Origin: Gaiellasilicea sp963749515
GTDB taxonomy: Bacteria > Actinomycetota > Thermoleophilia > Gaiellales > Gaiellaceae
NCBI GenBank assembly: GCA_963749515.1
Contig: CAVVMR010000010.1
Span: 372,001 to 436,000 of the forward strand
Length of the DNA stretch: 64,000 bases
Reading direction: 5' to 3'
The translations under genes and the position numbers were made by a program. Shown in pieces: positions 24,852 to 32,098 of the stretch (position 1 is its first letter; every line of letters begins with the position of its first letter). The notes below the pieces were generated by a model. That model was given only the letters and a program-made list of their open reading frames with translations, was not told where the DNA came from and searched no databases.

Positions 24852-25560
24852 ACCCGTGATCGGAATCACGGCGTACGCCGAGCCCAGCGTGCGCTGGGGT
24901 GTCTGGGACGTTCCGGCGGCAGTTATTCCGCTCGCCTATGTCCGTCAGGTCGAGATGGCCGGCGGACGACCATTGCTCGTTCCGCCGAGCGAGGACGGCA
25001 TCGAGGAGACGCTCGACGTCCTGGACGGAATCCTCTTCTCCGGTGGCTCTGACATCGATCCGACGGAGTACGGCCAGGACGCGCACCCCGAAACGACCGG
25101 GACGCGGCCCGAGCGAGATCGCGGCGAGCTCTCGCTGCTCACCGCCGCGCTGGAGCGCGACATGCCGGTGCTCGCGGTGTGCCGCGGCTCACAGGTGCTG
25201 AACGTCGCCCGCGGCGGCGATCTCGTCCAGCACCTCCCAGAGGTTGTCGGCGACGAGAAGCACAAGCACACGCCGGGGGTCTTCGCCGACCACGAGGTCG
25301 AGGTGAAGGACGGCAGCCGCCTCGGGACGCTGCTCGGCGAGCGGGCGCCCGTCAAGTCTCACCATCACCAGGGCTTCGGAACGGTCGGCGCTGGGCTCGT
25401 CGAGTCGGCGTGGGCCGAGGACGGCACGCTCGAGGCGGTCGAAGATCCGTCCAAGCGATTCGCCGTCGGAGTGCTCTGGCACCCCGAGGAGGGCCAGGAC
25501 GCCGCGCTCTTCCAGGCGCTCGTCGAGGAGGCTCGCGCCTACCGTGCCGCGCGGGACTGA
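24844..25560 (+). CDS. gamma-glutamyl-gamma-aminobutyrate hydrolase-like (peptidase C26)
   Basis: A 238-residue class I glutamine-amidotransferase-like hydrolase, the PuuD group, which releases glutamate from gamma-glutamyl-GABA. The nucleophile lies in AVCRGSQVLNV, and the His-Glu pair in LWHPEEGQD; FSGGSDIDPTEYG near residue 65 is the family marker. GTG 24844 overlaps the synthetase gene by 8 bases, implying coupled translation. In gamma-glutamylated polyamine breakdown this is the last step before free GABA. Confidence 0.85.
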   Translation: MARPVIGITAYAEPSVRWGVWDVPAAVIPLAYVRQVEMAGGRPLLVPPSEDGIEETLDVLDGILFSGGSDIDPTEYGQDAHPETTGTRPERDRGELSLLTAALERDMPVLAVCRGSQVLNVARGGDLVQHLPEVVGDEKHKHTPGVFADHEVEVKDGSRLGTLLGERAPVKSHHHQGFGTVGAGLVESAWAEDGTLEAVEDPSKRFAVGVLWHPEEGQDAALFQALVEEARAYRAARD

Positions 25561-25563
25561 CCC

Positions 25564-26151
25564 TCAGGAAGCGGCGGCCGGGGGCGGCGAGAGCGGCGGC
25601 GCGGAGGGGGTTCCGGTCGCGGAAACGCGGCGGAGCTGCGGGTAGGGAGCAGCCGCTGGCTGTGGTTGCGGCTGGACGACCTGAGGCTGCCGCGGCGGCG
25701 GCGCTGCCTGCGCCTGCGTCTGTGCCTGCGCAGCCGCGGCGGCGCGGGCGGTGAGCGCGGTCAGAAGCTGAGCCATGCGCTCGTCGTTGTCGGAGACGCG
25801 CTCCTCGAGCTGGAGCTGAAGCCGCGCCTGCTCGGCCATGCGGTGGTAGAGCTGCGCCCGGCCGTCGCCGATCACGTAGCCGATCATCACGCCGACGAAG
25901 AGGCCGCCGAGGATCGTGGCGAAGCCGTAGTTCGAAGGAATCGGCCACGCTGCACGGAGAGGGCTGAGCGGAACGGAACCGACGGCCACGCCGGTCGTCG
26001 CGCCGATCGCGACGCCGAGCCTACCGACCGCTCGCGCCTTCGCTTGATAGTGGGCCACAAGCTCTCCCACGGCCCGCTGTGCCTGTCCGCCGTCCGCACT
26101 CACACGCCACTCATCGGCGTCAGTCCCGCGACCCTTGAGAAAGATGGTCAA
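25564..26151 (-). CDS. hypothetical membrane-associated protein with Pro/Ala/Gln-rich tail
   Basis: A 195-residue protein from TTG 26151, or 179 from GTG 26103. The middle has one or two glycine-rich hydrophobic segments (LGVAIGATTGVAVG and ATILGGLFVGVMIGYVIG), then a helical charged region with LEERVSDNDERMAQLL and a low-complexity Pro/Ala/Gln tail. Only 8 bases separate the TTG from the start of the divergent aldehyde dehydrogenase, leaving no room for a leader, so GTG 26103 may be the true start. It sits inside the catabolic cluster on the opposite strand. Function unknown. Confidence 0.55.
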   Translation of the reverse strand: MTIFLKGRGTDADEWRVSADGGQAQRAVGELVAHYQAKARAVGRLGVAIGATTGVAVGSVPLSPLRAAWPIPSNYGFATILGGLFVGVMIGYVIGDGRAQLYHRMAEQARLQLQLEERVSDNDERMAQLLTALTARAAAAAQAQTQAQAAPPPRQPQVVQPQPQPAAAPYPQLRRVSATGTPSAPPLSPPPAAAS

Positions 26152-26159
26152 ATGAGGAC

Positions 26160-27509
26160 GTGCTGACCGTCCTCAACCCGGCGACAGAGGAACCGATCGC
26201 GGAGCTCGAGCAGGCAGGCGTCGAGGAGACGGACGCCGCGGTCGCCCGCGCGAAGGCCGCCTTCCCTCACTGGAAGGCCGTCTCTCCCTCCGACCGGGCG
26301 CGCCTTCTGAGGCGGCTGGCGACGCTCGTCGAGGAGAACGCGGAGGAGCTGGCCCGGATCGAGTCCCGCAACGTCGGCAAGCCGATCGCCGGTGCTCGGG
26401 GCGAGATCGGCATGGTTGCGCAGGTCTTCCACTTCTACGCCGGCGCCGTCGACAAGCACTACGGCGAGACGATCCCGGTCGCCGGCGGGGTCGACGTCAC
26501 TTTCCGGGAGGCGCTCGGGGTCGTCGGCCTGATCGTGCCGTGGAACTTCCCGCTCAACATCTCGTCCTGGAAGCTCGGCCCCGCGCTCGCGTGCGGCAAC
26601 ACGGTCGTCCTGAAGCCGGCGGAGCTGACGCCGATGTCCGCGCTGCGCCTCTCGGAGCTCGTGCTCGAGGCGGGCATTCCCGAGGGTGTCGTCAACGTGC
26701 TCGTGGGCAAGGGCTCGGTCGTCGGCAGCCGGCTGGTCGAGCACCCGGACGTGGCGAAGATCGGCTTCACGGGGTCGACCGAGGTCGGGCGGACCGTGAT
26801 GGAAGGAGCCGCAGCGACGATCAAGCGCGTCACCCTCGAGCTGGGCGGCAAGTCGGCGAACGTCGTCTTCGCCGACGCCGATCTCGAGCAGGCCGCCGCG
26901 GCTGCGCCGTACGCCGTCTTCGACAACGCCGGCCAGGACTGCTGCGCACGCTCGCGGATCCTCGTGGAGCGGAGCGCGTACGACCGCTTCGTCGAGCTTC
27001 TGATCGCTGCCACGCGAGGCGTGAAGGTCGGCGATCCCGAAGACGACGCGACCGAGATGGGCCCGCTGATCTCCGCGGCTCACCGCGAGACGGTCTCCTC
27101 GTTCGTCGACGGCGAGCCGCTCTTCCGGGGCGAGGCGCCGAACGGGAACGGCTTCTGGTTTCCGTGCACGCTCGTCGAGGCGACGAACGACGACCGGATC
27201 GCCCGCGAGGAGGTCTTCGGGCCGGTTGCTGCCGTGATCCCGTTCGCCGACGAGGCGGAGGCGATCCGACTGGCGAACGACACGCCGTACGGCCTCTCCG
27301 GCTCGATCTGGACGCGTGACGGTGCGCGTGCCCTGCGCGTGGCGCGTGCAGTCGAGGCCGGCGTGCTCAGCGTCAACTCGAACAGCTCGGTTCGCGTCTC
27401 GACGCCGTTCGGCGGCATGAAGCAGTCGGGGTTCGGCCGGGAGCTCGGCATGCAGGCGTTGGAGGGCTATTCGGACGTCAAGAACGTGTTCCTGTCGACG
27501 GAGGGCTGA
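26160..27509 (+). CDS. aldehyde dehydrogenase
   Basis: A 449-residue NAD(P)-dependent aldehyde dehydrogenase. Seen: the oxyanion Asn in VPWNFPLNISSWK, cofactor loop GFTGSTEVGR, general base Glu in LELGGKSAN, and nucleophile Cys in NAGQDCCARSRI. It is some 30-40 residues shorter than usual; the segment after GPLISAAHRE is compact, with an internal loss. GAGG lies upstream of GTG 26160. Among relatives are gamma-glutamyl-gamma-aminobutyraldehyde and betaine-aldehyde dehydrogenases. Its place among the PuuA- and PuuD-like genes favours the former. Confidence 0.85.
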   Translation: MLTVLNPATEEPIAELEQAGVEETDAAVARAKAAFPHWKAVSPSDRARLLRRLATLVEENAEELARIESRNVGKPIAGARGEIGMVAQVFHFYAGAVDKHYGETIPVAGGVDVTFREALGVVGLIVPWNFPLNISSWKLGPALACGNTVVLKPAELTPMSALRLSELVLEAGIPEGVVNVLVGKGSVVGSRLVEHPDVAKIGFTGSTEVGRTVMEGAAATIKRVTLELGGKSANVVFADADLEQAAAAAPYAVFDNAGQDCCARSRILVERSAYDRFVELLIAATRGVKVGDPEDDATEMGPLISAAHRETVSSFVDGEPLFRGEAPNGNGFWFPCTLVEATNDDRIAREEVFGPVAAVIPFADEAEAIRLANDTPYGLSGSIWTRDGARALRVARAVEAGVLSVNSNSSVRVSTPFGGMKQSGFGRELGMQALEGYSDVKNVFLSTEG

Positions 27510-28279
27510 TGAAGAGACTCGAAGGAAAGGTCTGCGTGATCACCGGCGCCGGTGGCGGGATGGGTCGCGAGGCGGCGATTCTCTTCACCGAGGAGGGCGC
27601 GAAGGTCTGCGCCGCCGACATGAATCTGGAGGCCGCCGAGGAAACGGTCGGCCTCTGCACCGGAGACGCGTTCGCGGTGAAGGTCAACGTCGCGGAAGAG
27701 GAGGACGTTCGCCGCATGTGCGCCGAGACGGCCGAGCGGTTCGGCGGCATCGACGTCCTCTACAACAACGCCGGCATCTCTCCCGACGACGACGCGTCGG
27801 TGCTCGACACCTCGGTCGAGGCGTGGGACCGCGTGCAGGCCGTGAACACGCGAGGCGTCTTCCTCTGTTGCAAGCACGGGATTCCGTACCTGCTCGAGCG
27901 CGGCGGCGGCTCGGTGATCAACGTCGCGAGCTTCGTCGCCATCCTCGGCGCCGCCACCTCCCAGATCTCGTACAGCGCATCGAAGGGTGCGGTGCTGTCG
28001 ATGAGTCGCGAGCTCGGCGTGCAGTTCGCGCGGCAGGGCGTGCGCGTCAACGCACTGTGCCCCGGGCCGGTCGAGACGCCGCTGCTGCTCAACATCTTCG
28101 GCGACGACCCCGAGGCGCTCGAGCGCCGGCGCATCCACTGGCCGACGGGGCGGCTCGCGAAGCCGCGGGAGATCGTGAACGCGGCGCTCTTCCTCGCGAG
28201 CGACGAGTCGTCCTACGTGAACGCGTCGACGTTCCTGGTCGACGGCGGCCTGACGGCCGCCTACGTCACGCCCGAGTAG
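27509..28279 (+). CDS. SDR family oxidoreductase
   Basis: A 256-residue short-chain dehydrogenase with TGAGGGMG for cofactor binding near residue 12, NNAGIS, and a catalytic YSASKGA. It ends FLASDESSYVNASTFLVDGGL like other classical SDRs. Its ATG shares one base with the stop of the aldehyde dehydrogenase (TGATG), so it is co-translated with it. It could oxidise or reduce an alcohol or aldehyde intermediate in the same pathway; the substrate is not determined by the sequence. Confidence 0.85.
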   Translation: MKRLEGKVCVITGAGGGMGREAAILFTEEGAKVCAADMNLEAAEETVGLCTGDAFAVKVNVAEEEDVRRMCAETAERFGGIDVLYNNAGISPDDDASVLDTSVEAWDRVQAVNTRGVFLCCKHGIPYLLERGGGSVINVASFVAILGAATSQISYSASKGAVLSMSRELGVQFARQGVRVNALCPGPVETPLLLNIFGDDPEALERRRIHWPTGRLAKPREIVNAALFLASDESSYVNASTFLVDGGLTAAYVTPE

Positions 28280-28308
28280 GTCTTCACGACGATCGTCGCA
28301 AGGTGGGA

Positions 28309-28335
28309 GCGAAGCGACCCTTCAGGGGTCTTCGC
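28309..28335. terminator. terminator-like hairpin between convergent genes
   Basis: GCGAAG and CTTCGC form the base of a stem that continues as ACCC/GGGT after a 2-base bulge, around a short TTCAG loop. It lies between the convergent SDR and YjbQ genes. Confidence 0.5.
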
Positions 28336-28348
28336 TGCTGCGGGAAAT

Positions 28349-28810
28349 TCAGACGCCGACGACCTGGACGAGCCAGCGGCGGTCGCGCTCGCGGTCCAGC
28401 TCGAGGAAGAGCACGCGCTGCCAGGTGCCGAGACACAGCTCGCCGTCGCGCACCGGGATCGACTCGCCCGCGGGGCCGAGCAGCATCGACATGCAGTGCG
28501 AGTGCCCGTTCCCGAAATCCATGTCCTCGGGGCAGACGTTCTCGGTGCGCCGGTCCCAGTCGTCATGCGCGTAGTAGTTGTCGCTCGGCACCAGCTTCTT
28601 GAGCAGGAGTGCGAAGTCCTCGAGAAAGCCCGTCTCGAACTCGTTCACCCGGACGGAGCAGGTGGTGTGTGGGGAGTAGACGGAGCAGATGCCGTTCTTG
28701 ATCCCACTCGCCACCACCGCTTCCTGGACTTCGGCGGTGATGTCCTTGACAGAGAGGCCCCCGGCGGTGCGGAGCTGCGTCTCCTGCTGGTAGGCCTTCA
28801 TCGCGGCCAT
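28349..28810 (-). CDS. YjbQ family (UPF0047) protein
   Basis: A 153-residue protein of the YjbQ/UPF0047 family, a small beta-barrel enzyme family with weak thiamine-phosphate-synthase activity shown for some members. The family hallmarks are SVYSPHTTCSVRVNE with a His, and GNGHSHCMSMLLG with His residues, then GTWQRVLFLELD at the end. ATG 28810 and ATG 28801 are both possible. No clear Shine-Dalgarno sequence is present. It diverges from the tRNA gene. Its cellular role remains unsettled in general. Confidence 0.85.
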   Translation of the reverse strand: MAAMKAYQQETQLRTAGGLSVKDITAEVQEAVVASGIKNGICSVYSPHTTCSVRVNEFETGFLEDFALLLKKLVPSDNYYAHDDWDRRTENVCPEDMDFGNGHSHCMSMLLGPAGESIPVRDGELCLGTWQRVLFLELDRERDRRWLVQVVGV

Positions 28811-28874
28811 TGTGACAGTCGTCAGACGACCGCCGTCTGAAGAACCGATCACCGCGATACGCTCGGAGATGTGC

Positions 28875-28947
28875 GGGCCCGTAGCTCAGCGGTTAGAGCA
28901 GCGGACTCATAATCCGTCGCGCCCTGGTTCGAATCCAGGCGGGCCCA
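28875..28947 (+). tRNA. tRNA with CAT anticodon (Ile2 or elongator Met)
   Basis: A 73-base cloverleaf: acceptor GGGCCCG/CGGGCCC, D arm GCTC/GAGC, anticodon stem GCGGA/TCCGT with loop CTCATAA, a 5-base variable loop, T arm CCTGG/CCAGG with loop TTCGAAT, discriminator A. No CCA is encoded. The AGAGCAG after the D arm and GG-rich acceptor resemble the CAT-anticodon isoleucine tRNA that needs lysidine, but elongator methionine tRNA has the same loop. It is not the initiator type, because the first pair is intact. Confidence 0.9.
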
Positions 28948-29106
28948 TCGCTACCCCTGTAGCCAACCCTTTGTCGGCCGGCGGCCGCTGCGTGACGGGA
29001 AGGGGGTGGACGACGCACATCTCGATCCATCGCCGTCATAGAAGTTGTATTCGCTTTGCGGTATACAGGGTGGGTTCGTACACGGCCTAGAGACGGGAGC
29101 CCTCCT

Positions 29107-29757
29107 GTGAATCGCTCTTCCTGGCGTGGACTCTCATTCGAGGCGAAGTCGGCGTGGGCGATGGTGGCGGTGATCCTCGTGGGTGTGGGCGGGTTCTTCG
29201 CGGCCGCAGGCCTGACCAGTGTGACGGACCCGGTTGCGGACGCTTCCGATTCGAGCGGCGTGCTCGTGGAGACGGTGACGATCGAGAACGCCGTCGTGAA
29301 GCGCGTGCGAGTCGTCCGGCGAGTCACCGAGCGCTCGGGCGTTCTCGGCAAGCGAGTCGAGCTGGTCACCGTGACGACACCGGCCCGAATCGAACGCAGG
29401 TTGGTTCCCGTTGTGCAGAGATATCTCGTCACGGTTCCCGGGCAGCGGCGGACGATTGTCGAGACGCGCGACGGAAGAACACGCACGAGCGTTGTCACCT
29501 CCGAGCGCATCGTCACGCGAGAGCGGGTTGTCACGAATCAGCAGCTACAGACGGTCGATCGCCCGGTGACGACGGTCCGCGTCATCACGGAGAACGTTCC
29601 GGTGACGCAGACGCTCCGCTCGACCGAGACGGTCCGCTTGACCGACACTCTCCGCGAGACCGACACGGTTCACGTCACCGAAACGACCAAGCCGGTGACA
29701 GTGACGGTTGAACTGCCCGTCACCGTTACCGTGACGCTTCCGCCCGAACAGCCGTAA
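29107..29757 (+). CDS. membrane-anchored Val/Thr-rich repeat protein
   Basis: A 216-residue protein from GTG 29107. A hydrophobic helix (WAMVAVILVGVGGFFAAAG) near residues 18-36 anchors it. The rest is almost free of hydrophobic core: strings of Val, Thr, Arg and Glu with repeated TVxxTDTxxETDT and VTVTVxLPVTVTV units, plus VVxRRxxTERxG. This suggests an extended stalk outside the membrane. No enzyme motif is seen. An A+T-rich upstream region has TATACA, a plausible -10. Similar Val/Thr-rich chains occur as cell-wall stalks, but no family is recognised. Confidence 0.6.
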   Translation: MNRSSWRGLSFEAKSAWAMVAVILVGVGGFFAAAGLTSVTDPVADASDSSGVLVETVTIENAVVKRVRVVRRVTERSGVLGKRVELVTVTTPARIERRLVPVVQRYLVTVPGQRRTIVETRDGRTRTSVVTSERIVTRERVVTNQQLQTVDRPVTTVRVITENVPVTQTLRSTETVRLTDTLRETDTVHVTETTKPVTVTVELPVTVTVTLPPEQP

Positions 29758-29808
29758 CGACTCCGAAAGCGCCTGCAGGCGCTGCTGAGTGCGCTCCGAC
29801 CAGGCGCG

Positions 29809-30027
29809 CTAGTAGAGGTCGAGTTCGCGTTGGCGTGGGTTCAGGAGCTTGGGTCGAAGGCCGGCGATGCCCGCTCCGATCAGCATCCAGCCGCCGAGAT
29901 ACGCAATGACGCGGCCGACGTTGTACGCGGTGTCGAAGGCGACTCCGTACTTGAAGCCGGTCAGGACCACCCCAGCGCCCCAGATGATGCCGAGCACCGA
30001 GCAGATCCGTTTCGCCGTGGGGCTCAT
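29809..30027 (-). CDS. small membrane protein
   Basis: A 72-residue protein with two hydrophobic segments, VLGIIWGAGVVLTGF and VGRVIAYLGGWMLIGAGIAG, separated by a short polar loop, and a basic/acidic tail RQRELDLY. It lies 6 bases downstream of the secreted protein gene on the same strand and may be co-transcribed. No family recognised. Confidence 0.6.
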   Translation of the reverse strand: MSPTAKRICSVLGIIWGAGVVLTGFKYGVAFDTAYNVGRVIAYLGGWMLIGAGIAGLRPKLLNPRQRELDLY

Positions 30028-30033
30028 GCGGTC

Positions 30034-30720
30034 CTAGAGGCCTTGACGTTGGAGGATGGCGTCGAAGCGGGCGTTGTCGATCTGGGCGTTGGTGAGCCCG
30101 GCCGAGCCGCAGCGGATGACGCCGCGCTCGAGCGCCTGGAGGCACGCCCGGCGCGTGATCCTCTGCATCTTGGGCCGGGTGTACGCGGCGAGGACGGCAG
30201 GGCCGGCGCCGTCCTGAACCATCGAGGCGCAGAAGGGGGCGAAGAGGCCGGGATGCTCGGCGGCGAGCCGGGCATTGTCGATCGCGATCGAGTTCGGCTG
30301 CATGTACGTGGCTGCAAGACGGCAGTAGTCGCGTTGGTATCGGTTCCGTTCGGCCTTCGTGACGAACCGATACACCTGTGCGTTGGCGGCGAGGTCGACT
30401 TGAACGCTGACGGCGCAGAGGGGCACGTGCGTGGCCGGCTTCTCGTGTATCGCCGCCGCGAGACTGGCCGGGTCATCCGGCTTTGCCGAGGGGTGCTCGC
30501 GACCGTATGCCATCCAGCCGGCGCAGAGCTTCGCCGAAGCGGCTTTGAGCTTGCGCAGCGGAATGTAGCGATCCATGTCGGGCGGATAGGAGGAACGAAA
30601 ACCGGCGCTGAAATCCCTCGTGCACTCGGCCGCGGTGGCTGCACGCCCCGGGTCAGGCGCGAACTTGAGCGTCCCCAGCCCGATCACCAGGAACAGACCG
30701 ACCCAACCGAGCGTGCGCAC
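30034..30720 (-). CDS. secreted hypothetical protein, Cys-containing
   Basis: A 228-residue protein from GTG 30720 with a hydrophobic signal segment (WVGLFLVIGLGTLKF). The mature part carries six to seven cysteines spaced along helices (AAECTRD, AKLCAGW, VPLCAVS, RDYCRLA, APFCASM, RACLQAL, IRCGSAG), so several disulfides are likely in the oxidising exterior. The CAGGGG upstream could act as ribosome-binding site. No domain is recognised. It precedes the small membrane protein on the same strand. Confidence 0.6.
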   Translation of the reverse strand: MRTLGWVGLFLVIGLGTLKFAPDPGRAATAAECTRDFSAGFRSSYPPDMDRYIPLRKLKAASAKLCAGWMAYGREHPSAKPDDPASLAAAIHEKPATHVPLCAVSVQVDLAANAQVYRFVTKAERNRYQRDYCRLAATYMQPNSIAIDNARLAAEHPGLFAPFCASMVQDGAGPAVLAAYTRPKMQRITRRACLQALERGVIRCGSAGLTNAQIDNARFDAILQRQGL

Positions 30721-31081
30721 GTAAGAACCCCTGTTGTCTCGAAGGCGTGCCGCAAACGCCAGTTGTCCCTCGTGCTATCGCGGATCACACAGCGGGCCAG
30801 CATCCCTCGATCGAGGTACGGGCTCGCGGGTCGATCGAAGAGTGGCGTACTGGGGAGGTCGACCCTCCATCGCCCGTGGCGCCCATCCCCAGTAGCCGTG
30901 TAGTGAGACGCGGACGAGCCGCCGGGCGGACGTGACCTTTCAGAAACTTTACGGTTTGCAAACGAGTACGATTGGGTCGCGTTACGAGCCTCGATGCGGC
31001 CCGCTCATTCTGGGAACGGGTCGACTTCGGGGCGGACGAGGACGAGGACTCGTGTCGCAACAGCCAGAGGAACGCGGAGAG
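30721..31081. other. intergenic, no gene seen
   Basis: This 361-base gap separates the divergent secreted-protein and CxxC-protein genes. It becomes A+T-richer near 30940-30975 and has a 10-base palindrome GTTTGCAAAC at 30954-30963 followed by TACGAT, which could be an operator and -10 pair. The remainder shows no repeat or coding signal. Confidence 0.4.
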
Positions 31082-31237
31082 ATGGCGCGCCGCTGCGCGT
31101 GGTGCCGGCGCCTCTACGTCAACGGCAAGTGGATCCGAGGACGCCGTGCAGAGGACGAGTCTCCCCACCCAGGAGCGACGCACACGATCTGCGACGACTG
31201 CGTCGATCGACTGCGGCGAACGGGCCGAAGTGTGTAG
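31082..31237 (+). CDS. small zinc-ribbon-like CxxC protein
   Basis: A 51-residue protein beginning MARRCAWCRRLYVNGKW and ending HTICDDCVDRLRRTG. The two CxxC pairs about 34 residues apart, with ICDDC like the HGICPDC of related modules, form a likely zinc ribbon. ATG 31082 has GGAG just upstream. The CAWC...CxxC pattern is known as a short C-terminal or stand-alone module near signalling proteins; its target is unknown. Confidence 0.6.
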   Translation: MARRCAWCRRLYVNGKWIRGRRAEDESPHPGATHTICDDCVDRLRRTGRSV

Positions 31238-31396
31238 CGGCATTCAGCACCGCGGCGCTTCACTGTGAACAAGCGCGGTGAACCACCCGCTGGGTGATAG
31301 GTCAAGCGCGTCCTGGTGGTGCATGGTGAGCGCAGCGAAACACACAAGCTTCTCGGGCCTCCTGCGGTGGACTCGAGGGTCTTTACGGAGAACGCG

Positions 31397-31420
31397 GCGG
31401 GGCTTCTGTGGTGGCCCCGC
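31397..31420 (+). terminator. terminator-like hairpin
   Basis: GCGGGGC pairs with GCCCCGC around a 10-base loop and is followed by the pyrimidine run TCTTCTC. It lies 36 bases before the next gene, so it could end the CxxC transcript or act as an attenuator. Confidence 0.5.
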
Positions 31421-31456
31421 TCTTCTCATCACTGCGGCGATCAAGGAAGAGGGGAT

Positions 31457-31735
31457 ATGTCGAGTCAAGCGTTTGTTGTCGTCTTGTCGATCGGCTCTGC
31501 ACTTCTTGCGCTCTGGGTCCACGTGCGGTTTCCAAAGCTGGCACCCGAGCACGTAGGGAAGACACTGCTCCACACCGGGCTCGCGTTCGCGCTGCTCCGG
31601 CTGTCGCCCGGCATGGTCGAGTCGCCGGTGATGTCCGTGATCGCGATCGCCGTTCTCGTCATCCCGGGGCTCAGCTACGCACTGCTCTGCTCGATCTGGA
31701 TGCTGCGGCACGTCCAGACCGCGATGGGCGTCTAG
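31457..31735 (+). CDS. small membrane protein
   Basis: A 92-residue protein with about three hydrophobic segments (FVVVLSIGSALLALWV, LLHTGLAFALL, VMSVIAIAVLVIPGLSYALL). ATG 31457 has AGGAAGAGGGG upstream. It has no charged catalytic motif. It converges on the DUF192 gene. Confidence 0.6.
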   Translation: MSSQAFVVVLSIGSALLALWVHVRFPKLAPEHVGKTLLHTGLAFALLRLSPGMVESPVMSVIAIAVLVIPGLSYALLCSIWMLRHVQTAMGV

Positions 31736-31747
31736 GAGTCCGAAGCT

Positions 31748-32098
31748 CTACGAGAGCGCGAGTGCGTCCCCTGGCTTGATGCCGCGGCGGGCGCACTCAC
31801 CGCTCGCGAGCTCGACGACCGCCTTCGCTCCGCGGCGGCCCGCGGTCTTCCAGGGCCGCAGGTCGTGCGCGATGTCGATCACGACCAGATCGCGGTCGAG
31901 GAAGATCGCGTCGATCGCGAACCGCATGAAGAACATGTGAACCGAGCCGGCGGGGCGGAGCAGGATTCCCTCACCGGCCGGCAGGTCGCGCCTGCCGAGC
32001 AGCCCCCGCATTCGCTGGAACGGGCGCGTCGCCACGAGCAGGTGCTCGCAGACGACGCGCCCGTCCTCGCGGGTCAGGACCGCGAACTCAGAAGCCAA
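31748..32098 (-). CDS. DUF192 family protein
   Basis: A 116-residue protein of the DUF192 family: MRGLLGRRDLPAGEGILL followed by the conserved HMFFMRFAIDAIFLD and RPWKTAGRRGAKAVVEL, ending with an RRGIKPGDAL loop. TTG 32098 is chosen, with GGAG about 10 bases upstream inside the previous gene; ATG 32116 is an alternative with a poor extension. It overlaps the end of the upstream peptidase gene by 11 bases. The biochemical role of DUF192 is not established; exported relatives exist, this one is cytosolic. Confidence 0.8.
   Translation of the reverse strand: MASEFAVLTREDGRVVCEHLLVATRPFQRMRGLLGRRDLPAGEGILLRPAGSVHMFFMRFAIDAIFLDRDLVVIDIAHDLRPWKTAGRRGAKAVVELASGECARRGIKPGDALALS

Noticed and set aside
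23406..24869. Extension of the permease frame by about 490 codons upstream
   Set aside because: The extension is antisense to the glutamine-synthetase-like gene and lacks similarity; ATG 23405 with GGAGGG is the sensible start.
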